NCBI GenBank assembly: GCA_011947345.1
Contig: JAAVTG010000229.1
Span: 434,001-498,000, forward strand
Direction of reading: 5' to 3'
DNA from: Phytophthora quininea
Taxonomy: Eukaryota > Oomycota > Peronosporomycetes > Peronosporales > Peronosporaceae
Length of the DNA stretch: 64,000 nt
The notes beneath the pieces are model-generated. The model ran no database searches. It had not been told where the DNA came from and worked only from the letters and a program-made list of their open reading frames with translations. The position numbers and the translations under genes are program-made. Below are positions 9,983 to 19,947 of the stretch, in pieces. Every line of letters begins with the position of its first letter. Position 1 is the first letter of the stretch.

Positions 9983-10857
9983 ATTGGGTCGATTGTTCGA
10001 CAGTCAGCCGTGCATTGGCACGGCGGGTGTCATCACGTGGACGTTGAAAGCGACGGGCAAGTTGTTCCACAGTGGTCTTCCCAATTTGGGGATTAACGGC
10101 ATTGAACTGGGTATGGACGCACTGACCAAGATCCAGGAGAGATTCTACCAGGACTTTGGCCCACTGCCGCAGGAGAAGGAGTACAACTACTCGTGTCCAT
10201 CCACCATGAAACCCTCGCGGATTGAGTCGTCCACGAACGGACTGAACCAAATGTACGTGGATAGAATGGAGAGTATCGAGGTTGATACTGATGCTGTGAA
10301 CTTTGTGCAGTCCCCCATGGGTCAAGATCTCCGGAGACGTTCGGTTGTCGCCATTTTACGACATGAAGGACGTACGTACCTTCGGAAACTGTTGATTATA
10401 TGGCTGAAGTTAATATTGTATTATGCTGCTAGCTGATCGCCAAGGTACAGGCGTACGTGGCAGACCTGAACGCGGACATCACGCAGCTGGAAGGTAAGCG
10501 CGGTCCCGTGTCCAAGTACACGTTGCCTGCGGAGAACTGGAACGGTAAGTTGGAGTTGACCTTCGACAAGGAGTACTTTGAGGGCATTGCCTGCTCGCTG
10601 GACTCGGTCGGCTACAAGTCCATGCACGCAGCCATCGAGACGTGCTGGGTGAGGCCAAGCCGTTCTCCATCAGCGGCAGTCTGCCGCTCGTGCGCGACCT
10701 GCAGCGTGGCGGCCTGGACCTGACGCTCGTGGGCTTTGGTAAGAGCTCGGTCTATCACGGAGACAACGAGTACTGCCAGCTCAGCGACATGAAGGACGCC
10801 ATCAAGATCCTCGCGCGCACGGTGGCGAACGTGGAGGCTGCTAATGCGTCTTCGTAA
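9410..10857 (+). pseudogene. M20-family metallopeptidase copy C, three single-base deletions
   Basis: Third M20 paralogue, on the opposite strand to A and B. Exons: 9410-10252, 10311-10371, 10433-10857. Exon 1 is 843 nt where A has 845: two bases are missing just after 9982 (near FIKNGPV). Another is missing near 10638, in the codons for AIEN. The frame is therefore wrong between these points, although the net loss is three bases. The first 570 coding bases equal copy A while the rest differs at many sites, suggesting gene conversion or a chimeric assembly. The last exon joins what in A and B are three exons (5, 6 and 7 of B) with no introns, and ends with a slightly longer tail (VEAANASS). 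If the deletions are sequencing errors this would be a working gene. Confidence 0.7.
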
Positions 10858-11340
10858 ATGCTGCATGTATCGCAGTGGCGTACAAGCCTCATAGGTTGGA
10901 AATCTACTGGGCTTTTAAATCCTACAGCCGCACGATGCAGAGCAAGCTTCTCGGAACCGACAATGCGCGTGTCAAAAGGTCACAGACTGTCGACAGCAAA
11001 CACGCCAGCTCGCAGTCTGAACCTGAAACGGATTGTGGTAATAAGTCGGAAGAATTGGCAATAGCACTCGCTTCAGCTTCATCGTCTCGTACTCTGCGTT
11101 CAAAAGCGGCTGTGCCCTTTGCTTGGCATGTGCCAATTGCCACGTTGTTAGCGGAGGCCTTTCAAGTCTAGCGAGGCAGAACCGTCGGGGAAAGCGATGC
11201 TAGTGTCGCTTGCGATCTTGGGCTCTGACGACTGGAAACTGTTTCGAGGTGGAAGGAATGTCACGCGTGACTTGTAGCGCAGTCGCCAGCGCTCCAACCG
11301 ACCACTCTGCAATTTGCCTGCTACAGACCACACCCCTACA
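10858..11340. other. Intergenic region after M20 copy C
   Basis: About 480 bp with two overlapping short plus-strand frames (68 and 98 codons) that show no known motif. Nothing supported. Confidence 0.35.
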
Positions 11341-11816
11341 ATGAACCAGCAGGAAGACTTCGAACGTGGTCACCTCGTCCAATCGACCAAGGAGGCTGCT
11401 GCATTGTCAAGCAACATCCCCTTCACAGAAGTACCTAAACGTGAAAGTGAACACCCTCAAGTCAATCAAGACGACGATGTTCAAAACCAAGACGATGAAA
11501 GGAAGGACGACGGCGCGAAGTTTTGCCCATCGATTGTCTGCACACCGTTAAGTTCAAAGAGCTCTACGCTGAGTCCGACGTCTGTGGCCGGCGAAAACGT
11601 CAAGTCGAACGAACCTTCGTGGAGCATCCAGAGTTCCAGGAGTACTTGGGCATGCTCGAATGCTGCAAGACGTTTGTGGCGGCTCAGAAGGCGAAGAGGT
11701 GAAGCTGTCAGCCGACAGTCTCAGTCGAATGGAGAGGCTACTGACGTCGCTGCTTCCGCCAGAAACTCAAATGTAAATGACGATGAAAACGATAATGCTG
11801 GAACACTAGACGACTA
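11341..11816 (+). CDS. Unrecognised acidic small protein, frame uncertain
   Basis: A frame starting MNQQEDFERGHLVQ runs to a stop at 11815. Its first half is low-complexity and acidic (DDDVQNQDDERKDDG). From about 11520 another frame looks more protein-like (LPIDCLHTVKFKELY, then FVEHPEFQEYLGML), and a third frame near 11700-11775 encodes a leucine-rich tail (SRMERLLTSLLPPETQM). I take this as one small gene of ~140 residues with one or two single-base breaks or an unrecognised intron. No family recognised. Confidence 0.35.
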
Positions 11817-11858
11817 AAGAAGAGTTAAACAGCCTGACGAAATAGACATTCAAAACAA

Positions 11859-12872
11859 CTACTTCTTGCTCGGATGTTTGCTGCACCACGACTGCGATCT
11901 CTGCTGCAGCGATATGCTCTGTAAGAGCTGTTGCTTCTGGCGAAGTATCGACTTCAACTCGTCGTCTTTGCCCTCGCAAAGCTTCATTAATTGCTCGGAA
12001 ACCTTCTCGATAACAACTGGAGACGTTAGCTTCTTCGTTTTCGTCGTCCTGGCGTCTTCATCAGGCTCGTAGTGCAACAGCAGGTGATGCCGGCAATCGT
12101 TAACGTCTTGAGCTCCGAGAAGCTGCTTGAGGTCTTCGATGCTGGTGATCTCCTCGATTGCTGAGTCCATCAGCTCGATCCACGAGGCGACGAGGGCTGG
12201 CACGGTGCAAAAGCACAAGCGCGCCGCTCCACCAAACGTCTGGAATCGCTCCTCAATGAAATCATCATCAACTGATAGTTCCAGGACCACAGCAGCTCTG
12301 CAGCTCCTCGAGCGTCCACAACGGCATGTAATATGCAATCGTATCCTTCCAAGAGATGCTCGTCCAGGCAGAATTTGGACTGGTGTGAACACCACCATTC
12401 GCTCTTGTCTCTTATTCGGTGGCCCATCGCACAGCAGGAGCAATTTCTTCTTCTGGTTCGTTGCCCGAGCGTCTGCCACTCTGCCAACCGTGTTCAACAG
12501 CGTGTAGTCGACGAAGTTGAACTGACAGGCGTGTCCTTATCCTCATTAGAAGATTGACTTGCCGATTCTATCGCTCACAGTCACCAAAAGCGCGTGAGTG
12601 CGCTGTCACTAGATGCTGTTTACAAGACCAACTAACTCGCCAGGTGTCCCAGTTACAGTCGTGCAGGCTGCACCTCGTAGCACCTCTTTCTCGACGATCT
12701 TGTAGTACTCCTCGTAGCACTCACGCTCGTAGTAGAACTCGCCCTCGTACTCGTTCAGGAGCGGAACGGACGGCAGCTTACGCTTCCTCTCCTGCTCCCC
12801 TCCTCTCGATGGCGCGGGTCCTTCTTTGTCGGCAGCTACTGGCACTGGCACAGGTGTTTTGCCTCCATCCAC
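11859..12872 (-). pseudogene. Crinkler (CRN)-type NTPase/effector fragment, decayed
   Basis: The part at 12872-12609 resembles the P-loop region of the Crinkler/RHS-like NTPase fold (a FYYERECYEEYY block followed by VTGTPG), but the Walker A GKS/T is lost. The part at 12497-11859 carries LCDGPP, MVVFT, a PLWTLEEL block in another frame, the FGGAARLCF block, and a helical C-terminus ending KHPSKK. At least two frame changes and a gap separate these. No secretion signal is visible. Most likely a dead CRN effector gene, in opposite orientation to the relic at 8777-9287. Two lineage-specific relics within 4 kb suggest an old effector cluster. Confidence 0.55.
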
Positions 12873-13024
12873 TGCCCGCTTCTTCGGTCGTGGGGTGGGA
12901 GGCGAAGGAGGAGGGTGTTTGCCAAGCCCAAGCCTCGGACGAGCCAGGGAAGTGTTTTATGACATGAGGAAAAAGGCAATCTAAGTGATTAGGAAACAGG
13001 ATGCCAAATACGAAGAGTGAATTG

Positions 13025-14545
13025 CTAGTCGTCGGTGGCAACCCCTTTCTTGCGTTGCCAGGACATTTGCGAGAACTGCGGACTGTGAGCCACCGTGGCT
13101 TTCTTGCGTTGCAGCGCTTCCGCTGCAGCTCGCTTACTCGCAACCGACTCGCGGCCGAGGTTGAGCATGGCAGCAGTCACCGAGGACGGCAGTTTGGCGT
13201 ACGACCGGTTGGTCACGAGGTTCACGTAGAACAACCGCCCGGTCTTGGGGTCTGTGCGTCGTGCCCACTCCTTGGGCAACGTACTTGCCGTCCCCGAGCT
13301 GATCCGGCGGCTCGACATGCTCGTCCGACTCGTGTGGGACTCGGGTGTCAATGCCGATGAAGGCGACGAAGCGGTCGACGACGTTCCCGGTACGACCTGA
13401 ACGCTCTGGCGGTGGCCATAGGACGACCGGGAAGACGAAGCAGTCGAGCTTGCACCGCCGGCGAAAATGTTGTCGAGCGGCTGGTGCTTGGTCGGGAGCT
13501 TCCAGGACGCCACCTTGTTCAAGGTATCGTAGAAGTACTCGCGTCCGCTCTTGGAGTGGGTCCGTCGGATCCATCCTTCAGGTAGGGAGTCTTTCCTGGC
13601 TGATGAAATCGGTCGGTTCGTACCAGTGGCGCTCGACTGTCGCCGCAATGTCGAGGAAGTTGTAGCAGCCGATACGGTGCTCACTCGTTCAGGTTGACGC
13701 AAGGCGTCGCTCTTGACCGAGTCGCGATCGGTCGAGTCCCCACCACGAGCACTCAACTGGTTGTTACTCTTGGTAGCAGCTCGAGCGGTTGTTCGAGTAG
13801 CAATCGGAGCAGATTTCGCCCGTCGATCGGCAGCGGTTTGAATGGTCGAGGCTGTTGCACGAGGGTGGCCCCACTTGCCGCCATGCTCGACCGAGTCGGA
13901 GCCGTTGTTGTTGTTGCTGTGGCGGTTGTTGCTGCTCGTACTGGCGATGGACGAGACTTCGTCTTCATCGCGGACATCACGAGAGCGATAGGTGAGTCCA
14001 CCAGAACTTCTGCTCGTGGTGTTGCCAGTTGAAGTCGCTGCCCGTCGCGTAGCAGCCCCCGCACTCTTCGGACGAGCTGCTGTTGTGGTAATGTTTGGCT
14101 TGGCAATGAGCGATGCACGGCGTGATGTCGGTGCAGAGGACGTCGACGCAGCCAATGTTGACCGTGCAGAAGTCCTGACCATCTTCTGCGGTTCCTCGTC
14201 GGCATCGTTGTCTTGCACACTCGAGTACGTCTTGACCGGCTCCTTGTGAGGAACCGCCTCGACTTCTTCGTCTTGTTGTTGCTTGGGAGCTTCCACTTCG
14301 ACATCCGAGCATGCCGGCTCATAGTCGTCCGTCTCGGGCTTAGCAGAAGTGTCTGCATGGACTGCAGCGTGCTCCACTTCGACAGACTCTTCAGCATCCT
14401 TGGTTTGAACCGGTTCCTCGACCTCATCCTCATCCACCGTAGCTTCCGCGATCGTTGGAGCATGTTCCGGTTCTGCTGCTTTCGTCGATGCGACCTCTTC
14501 TCTCTGCGAAGCAGCAACCGGAGCAGGTTTCGCGATAGATGGCAT
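13025..14545 (-). CDS. Tandem WW-domain protein
   Basis: A 506-residue single-exon protein. Residues ~1-150 are acidic and low-complexity; ~150-330 are Ser/Thr/Ala-rich. Two WW-like domains follow: LPEGWIRRTHSKSGREYFYD with KVASWKLP (near 320-355), and LPKEWARRTDPKTGRLFYVN with RSYAKLP (near 415-450). The first has both signature Trp residues; the second has Tyr where the second Trp should be, so Pro-ligand binding may be weak or altered. WW domains bind PPxY or phospho-Ser-Pro ligands; the role here is unknown. It lies only 38 bp downstream of the tandem MAPK gene on the same strand. Starts at the ATG at 14545. Confidence 0.75.
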   Translation of the reverse strand: MPSIAKPAPVAASQREEVASTKAAEPEHAPTIAEATVDEDEVEEPVQTKDAEESVEVEHAAVHADTSAKPETDDYEPACSDVEVEAPKQQQDEEVEAVPHKEPVKTYSSVQDNDADEEPQKMVRTSARSTLAASTSSAPTSRRASLIAKPNITTTAARPKSAGAATRRAATSTGNTTSRSSGGLTYRSRDVRDEDEVSSIASTSSNNRHSNNNNGSDSVEHGGKWGHPRATASTIQTAADRRAKSAPIATRTTARAATKSNNQLSARGGDSTDRDSVKSDALRQPERVSTVSAATTSSTLRRQSSATGTNRPISSARKDSLPEGWIRRTHSKSGREYFYDTLNKVASWKLPTKHQPLDNIFAGGASSTASSSRSSYGHRQSVQVVPGTSSTASSPSSALTPESHTSRTSMSSRRISSGTASTLPKEWARRTDPKTGRLFYVNLVTNRSYAKLPSSVTAAMLNLGRESVASKRAAAEALQRKKATVAHSPQFSQMSWQRKKGVATDD

Positions 14546-14583
14546 GACCCCATACTTCTGGTGCAGCTTGACCTCGCTCTGGA

Positions 14584-16898
14584 TCAGCGTCTTGAGGTGT
14601 TCAAGCGGGAACTCTGGTAGTCGAATTCAAAGTCGAAGGCCTTGTCGACTTGAAAGTTTGGCGGTTCGCCAAGCTGTGCGCGGATGCTCTTGAAGTACGG
14701 GTGAGCCAACGCCTGCTTCGCCGAGATACGTCGCTCAGGATTGATGCACAGCAGACGCCGAAGCAAACTCACCGCTTCGGGCGATGCACGACGGAAGAGT
14801 TTGGTTAAAGCCGAAGGTGAGCACGGCGCCAAACCTTCGAGGAACGCCAGTGCATCGCCCTCGACGTCGTAGCCGCGCTTGTCACGCGGAGGCACTGGCA
14901 ACACGCTAAAGACTCGTGAGAGTTGATCCAAGAAGTCCGAACCGGGGAAGAGCGGTCGACGGTTGAGCAGCTCGCCGAAGATACATCCAATGGACCACAT
15001 GTCCACCGCTTCGTTGTACGTGCCGGTGGGGGCCAGCATGATCTCCGGCGGACGGTACCAGCGCGTCACGACGTACTCGGTCATCAACGCTTGGGTCTTG
15101 TCGATCGGACGTCGTCCTTCTTCACCGGTGGGCGACGCAGCATTTTCCCGGTCTCTGTGCGGAATGTATCGCGACAAGCCAAAGTCCGTGATCTTGACGT
15201 CGCAATTCTTGCTCACCAGGATGTTACCAGGCTTGAGGTCGCGGTGCAGGACACCGTTTTCGTGCAAGGTTTGCGCTCCACAGAGCAGTTGGTACATGAT
15301 CGCTGCAATGTGCGCTTCCTCAAGCTTGGTTTTGCTCTGGATGAGTCGGTGCAGGTCGGTATCGACCAGGTCCATCATCAAGTAGAGCTCGTCCTTCTCG
15401 ATGCACGTGCTCAAGTTCTGTAGCGACGCAATGTTGGGATGTTGTCCGAAGTAGCGCATGAGTCGGATCTCCCGCAGCGTGTGCTTGGCATCCCATTCAT
15501 CGCCAGCCATGGGGGTGATCTTCTTGATGGCGACGTTTGCCTTGGTCTCAGTGTCGGTAGCGGCGCACACGATGCCGTACGATCCTTCGCCCAGAACCTG
15601 TAGCGGTTTGTACTTGGCCGGCACGTTGAAGTTGCAGCTCTTGAGGGTGAAACCAGAGCCTGCAGGACAGTCATTCTCCAGCACTGGCGCGTTATTGCTG
15701 GTGCTTGGCTTTGAGGTCTTGACGTGTTGCTCCGATTTCTCAGACGTGTCTTCAGGCTGCGGTTGCTTGGGGGCTGCTTGGTCTCTGAAGGCCAGCACTT
15801 CGTTGCAAATGTACTGTCGAAGTGTGGTAAGAGGCAGCGACTGCGTCTCGAACGCAAACTCCAGTGAGTGCGGCAGCTTCAGCGCTGTGATCTCGCCCCA
15901 TTCTTCTTGAACACCTTCAAAGAACGGGTGGGAAAGAGCTTCGTCCGCTGAAATGCGCTCCTTGGGGTTGAAACACAACAGTCGACGAAGCAAATCCATC
16001 GTCTGCGCACTCGCGCCATCGCCAAGCTTAACCTCCAAGGCACCGGGCGCCGGAGCAGGAAGCGACGACAAGAACTTCAAGGCGTCCTTCTCGATGACAT
16101 ATCCGCGCCTCTCCGGTTCCGGAATCGGCAGCACTTGGAACACACGAGTGAGTTGGTCCATGAAGTCAGTGCCGGGGAACAGCGGCTTGCGAGCGATCAG
16201 TTCGCCCAAAATGCAGCCCACCGACCACATGTCGACTGCACCGTCGTAGCTGCCGTTCGGGGACAGCATCAGCTCCGGCGGTCGGTACCAACGCGTGACC
16301 ACGTACTCGGTCATCAGAGCGCCGTTGTTGGTCTCTGGTTCGAGACCGATCTGTGACCCTTTCGGCGTCATCCGAGCAAGCCCAAAGTCGGTGATCTTGA
16401 GCTCGCAGTCCTTGTTGAGTAGCAAGTTACCAGGCTTTAAGTCGCGGTGCAGCACGCCATTGTCGTGCATGGCCTTGACACCCAAAAGCAATTGGTACAT
16501 GATGACTCGAATGTGACCTTCAGTCAACGGGCACGAGCTCTGAATCAAGCGATGCAAGTCCGTGTCAGCCAGCTCCATCATCATGTAGAGCTCGTCCTTC
16601 TCCTGACACATGCTCAAGTCCTTCAAAGAGATAATGTTTTCGTGGGCTCCGAGGCAGCGCATGAGGCGAATTTCTCGTAGGGTGTGGGTGGCATCCCATT
16701 CATCTCCAGCCATGGGAGTGATCTTTTGATGGCTAGTCGTTCTTGAGTTTCCGTGTTGAGTACTGAGCAGACGACGCCGTAGGAGCCTTGACCGATGGCA
16801 TCAATGGGCTGGTACTTGGCGTCCACGTTGAAGCTGCAGCCGTTGATGGTAAATCCATGGTCGTTGATCACCGCCACGCTGCGGTCTTCCTTCCCCAT
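14584..16898 (-). CDS. Tandem double MAP kinase (two TEY-type kinase domains)
   Basis: About 768 residues with two full ERK-like kinase domains. Domain 1: IGQGSYGVV (~35), LAIK, HRDLKPGN (~148), DFGLAR, and activation loop LMTEYVVTRWYRPPE. Domain 2: LGEGSYGIV (~433), VAIKKITPM, HRDLKPGN, DFGLSR and the same TEY loop. The region before each domain is also duplicated (GFTINGCSFNV versus GFTLKSCNFNV), so the duplicated unit was a whole gene. Both domains keep the VAIK lysine, HRD and DFG and look active. Near 16720 a single A is missing from a run (the codons for LAIKK), which splits the frame in domain 1; probably a base-call error. The start is the ATG at 16898. MAPKs act in cytosol and nucleus at the end of a three-kinase cascade. 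Confidence 0.85.
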
Positions 16899-17346
16899 GG
16901 CGAGGCTTGTTGGGTTTTAGTACTCGAAGGAGTGGGCTCGGTCTCTGGAAGAATGGCCAAGAAGCAGCTACCGCATGCGGGGAAGAAGGCGAACCTTACT
17001 TTGCCAGACCCCACAGCTTTCCATCCTACTGGCAGACGTGGGATGCAGCAGACCCTGACAACGGTGATCGATCGAGGCCAAGTTTAGCGGGTCGTCGAGA
17101 AGAGCTGTATGGCTCGTCGCAAAAAGTAGTTTTGAAACCCAAAAGGGACTGAAATATCGGCCTCGAAACCATCCGCATCAGAACTGCAACGTGTTTGGTG
17201 ACCAGAAGAAGAAACTATGGGCTCGACGCACAAGTCGGCTCGTTGATTATCGTTTTGCTGGATCCGCTGGTAGCATCTCACGCATCTTTGGAGCGTTGGG
17301 TCCGTAAAAATAGTGAAGTGGTCAGCTAGGCGAGTCTTCTTCACCC
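16899..17346. other. Intergenic region between tandem MAPK and EF-hand gene
   Basis: Overlapping short frames on both strands, the best being MAKKQLPHAGKKANLTLPDP on the plus strand, starting near 16953. No recognised domain and no clear initiator. Should contain the MAPK promoter. Confidence 0.35.
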
Positions 17347-17841
17347 CTAGAACGGTTGCTTCCACCACCCGATGAACTCCTGCCAGCTAACAGCTCCACT
17401 GCAATAAACACAGAGGTTGTGTGAAACTATTGATAGCAAGATCAGTGGCGATGTATTTCCTACCTCTCGTCCGTGTCGAACTCCTTGGCGAGATACTTCA
17501 ACTCGATCTCAGACAGAGGCTCTCCAAGATCTTCAGCGATATCACGGAGCTACAAAGAAATAAATGCGGCAATGCACCATAAATTTTCAAGCATCTTAGC
17601 CTTGCACGGCTTTGAGCTTTACCTCGTCGATGTCGATCTCCCCATTCCCGTTCTAAACGTCCACATCAGTCCGTCAGTCTTGCCTCCCTAAAGAGATGTA
17701 GTATGTAGTACACACCTTGTCGTAGTCGTCGAAAATCTTCTTGAGTTCCTGCTCGTGCTCCTCCGAAAGCGTCGCCGACTGGTCACACATAGCACACCAT
17801 CACTAACTACAGCACGTAAGATTCTTCCATAAGCTTACCAT
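17347..17841 (-). CDS. Small calmodulin-like protein with two EF-hands
   Basis: Five exons, about 78 residues. Exon 1 is only the start codon (17841-17839) followed directly by GTAAGC. Exon 2 (17778-17716) gives SATLSEEHEQELKKIFDDYDK minus one residue at each end; exon 3 (about 17652-17624) NGNGEIDIDE; exon 4 (about 17549-17466) LRDIAEDLGEPLSEIELKYL and FDTDE; exon 5 (17398-17347) SGAVSWQEFIGWWKQPF. Two canonical loops form across splice joins: D-K-N-G-N-G-E-I-D-I-D-E and D-T-D-E-S-G-A-V-S-W-Q-E, with acidic residues at 1, 3/5 and 12. It resembles half of calmodulin or a centrin-like protein; a calcium sensor or an adaptor for another protein. Divergent from the gene at 17968 over 126 bp. Confidence 0.8.
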
Positions 17842-17942
17842 GCCACTGGTAAGTCTTGAAATCCACTAGAAATCGAGAGCCGTCCGTTCCCTAGAAGGTG
17901 ACTCTTCATTTCGACCCTCGAGTCCATCAAAAGATATCGATC

Positions 17943-17956
17943 ACATTTCCGCATCA
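17943..17956 (+). promoter_or_regulatory. Inr-like element before the type I membrane protein gene
   Basis: ACATTTCCGCATC resembles the oomycete initiator core (CATTTCCNCAWT) a few nucleotides before the ATG at 17968. The spacing is very short, so support is weak. Confidence 0.25.
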
Positions 17957-17967
17957 GCATCGTTCTC

Positions 17968-18683
17968 ATGTTGAGTCTCTACTTGCTCGCGGCGGTGGCC
18001 ATATCTTCCGTCACGGCAAATGAAAGCCCTCTCTGCGATGACGGCGCTCTTGAAAACTGTAATTTCTCAGTCACAGTCGACTGCGAAGCGCCTGGTATTT
18101 TGGCGCTTCAAGCTGGTTGCTACGTCTGCGTTGACGCCACGACGTGTCTGCGTCTTCCAGCCACTCCAGCTCATAATGGCCAGGAAAGTACCAAAACCTC
18201 GACACTTTTAAAAGCCAACAGCAACGACATCTCCATCATCTTCAACGACCAGGCCGACGGAACCCCGACGAGGACGTAGCGTTCGAACAAGGTGCAGTTG
18301 TGACAGATGCCCATCAAGGAGTCGCTGAAGTTGACGGAGACAAGTCCGAGTACGTCTCCAACTGGCTGTTCGTGATGCCTGCGACGCTGGCCATCGTCTC
18401 TCTCGGGATCGCCATCCACAGGCACGTACCATCTCGTCGTCGAGGCTTCAGACGCCTGGAAGACCGACACAGTCACGACACGGACCCACTTTTCCAAGAC
18501 AACATCAACCCGTTCTGCACCAACACCGACGCCGATCTTGAGGTGGAGACTGCTGGCCACTTCCAAGGCGAAGAATCTCCCGAGACCGAGGAAGACGAAC
18601 TCGCCGAAGCTGAGGCCATCAAACAAGCCGTTCTCCTGCACATCAAAGAGTTCGACGACGAAGAGAATAATGTCGAAGTCTGA
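17968..18683 (+). CDS. Predicted single-pass type I membrane protein
   Basis: Starts with a signal peptide (MLSLYLLAAVAISSVTA), then a small ectodomain with six Cys before residue 60, a Ser/Thr linker, a membrane segment (WLFVMPATLAIVSLGIAI), an Arg-rich stop-transfer (RRRGFRRLEDR) and an acidic cytoplasmic tail ending FDDEENNVEV. The two halves are in different frames: a single C is missing from a CCCC run near 18262. Restoring it gives one continuous ~238-residue protein, so an error is more likely than two genes. No family recognised. Cell-surface location is inferred. Confidence 0.6.
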
Positions 18684-18725
18684 ACGTACTGCATTATGTC
18701 TGGTCAAGAAGAAGAAGAAGAAAAC

Positions 18726-19465
18726 TTATTTGACGTCTCGGTCGTAGACCACTGTGCCGTCCCTCTTGACTGCTCGTAAGAAGTACTTGTTCTCAATAAC
18801 ACCCGTGTCCCCCATGCCTGGACTCAGCACCACATTGTTGCTGGACTTGTAGAACTTAATGCCGTCGCTCAGGGCCAGTGGGTAGTCCACATACAGCAGT
18901 AGGTCGCAGTTGGAGCGCATGCCGCTTACCACCTCGTCGTCCATCACTTCTCTCTCTGCAAAGTGGATGTGGTTCCGACTCATCCTCGACAGTCCGTGGC
19001 TCCAAATACTGCTCCAGTTTCGAACGTAAGAGCCGTGCACGCATTTCTCCAAGGCCGAGGGGTCTTCCAATGGGGTCAGCAGCTCCTCGTCGCTCACGAG
19101 CTGCAGCGTGTGCCCCTGGTTGGCTCGGATGAACTTGACAGTCCCCGTGGCGTCGGTTGTCATAGAGAACCTCTTTTCGTGTTGGTAGCCACCACCTGCT
19201 CCACTTGTTGCTCGGTGAAGGTTTTGAACAACGGCAGTGCCAAAAGTTGATTCAGAGCCACGAAGCCCGACGGTCTCATGTCCAATTTCAACTCTTCAGC
19301 GCCGTGACGCAGTGCGTAAGCCAATGTTTTGGACAGACGAACTTCGGGAGGGTCGTCTTTACGACCGGAAGGGCGCGTTTTGCCTCGACGTTTACCTCGC
19401 TGCTTAGTACCTTGCTCCGCCATCGATGCCAACGATTTCGAAATGACCGACGCTTTCGGGTTCAT
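18726..19465 (-). CDS. TPT1: tRNA 2'-phosphotransferase (Tpt1/KptA)
   Basis: Removes the 2'-phosphate left at the tRNA splice junction, transferring it to NAD+. Family motifs in order: LSKTLAYALRHG, a GFV helical block, IRANQGHT, CVHGSYVRNW, SRMSRNHIHFA, SGMRSNCDLLLYVD and DGIKFYKSSNNVVLSPG. The catalytic Arg-His-Arg-Arg set is visible in ALRHG, the IRANQGHT region and SGMR. The frame breaks once near 19165, where one A is missing from AAAA (between VVATNTK and RFSMTTD); the motif N-x-K-x-RF spans the break, so the gene is probably intact. The start is the ATG at 19465, or the one at 19423 (MAEQGTKQ), which lies just after an Inr-like TCATTTCGAAA. Its N-terminus is rich in Lys/Arg. Confidence 0.85.
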
Positions 19466-19555
19466 AAGTTTTTTCTAGGAAAATAATGAATACATATATC
19501 AAGTATAAATGGACTTGAATGATCATGTCAATTGGCTACAGAACATAAGAAAAAT

Positions 19556-19898
19556 ATGGTAAGAAACAGTGATCTCGGATTGATTTATTGTAAACTTACT
19601 GTGGCTGCAGGACAGTAAGTTGCCGTCGCTGTTCCCGCGCAAGCACTACCTGGACATCGTGGACGACGAGTGGATCACGGACACGCTGTCGGATGACGAG
19701 ATCGAGGTGCCACCAGCTCTGGAAGTTGACCCAAACGGCAGCGAGAGCCCCACCGGTTTGTACAAAATGTTGCAGGTATATATGATCGTATTTTACAATT
19801 GAGTTTTTACTGCAGGAGAGCCGATAATTTGGGCAGATGAAAAAGTGGAGCGTTGGAACGACTTAGGTCTGGATCAGTGGGTGAAGGACACCGCGTGA
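19556..19898 (+). CDS. APC13: Anaphase-promoting complex subunit 13 (Apc13)
   Basis: APC13/SWM1 is a small structural subunit that holds the TPR arm of the APC/C ubiquitin ligase together. Exon 1 is only the ATG (19556-19558), followed by GTAAGA; intron 19559-19610 ends GGCTGCAG. Exon 2 (19611-19775) gives KHYLDIVDDEWITDTL and a region ending GLYKMLQ. After an intron from 19776 the last exon gives IIWADEKVERWNDLGL and stops at 19896-19898. This matches the family pattern DLIDDxWxxDxLPxxDVxxP followed by a KWxDLxL motif. The acceptor of the second intron is unusual: the phase fits only if splicing occurs at GAGAG|CCG, a few bases past the obvious CTGCAG, or if a base is missing. Divergent from TPT1. 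Confidence 0.7.
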
Positions 19899-19947
19899 AA
19901 TACCTCTGTTTTTACTACGTAAATTCAAATGCAGAATGAAAACGCAA

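Noticed and set aside
12609..12872. A working P-loop ATPase
   Set aside because: The GTPG stretch lacks the GKS/T of Walker A and the rest of the domain is broken.
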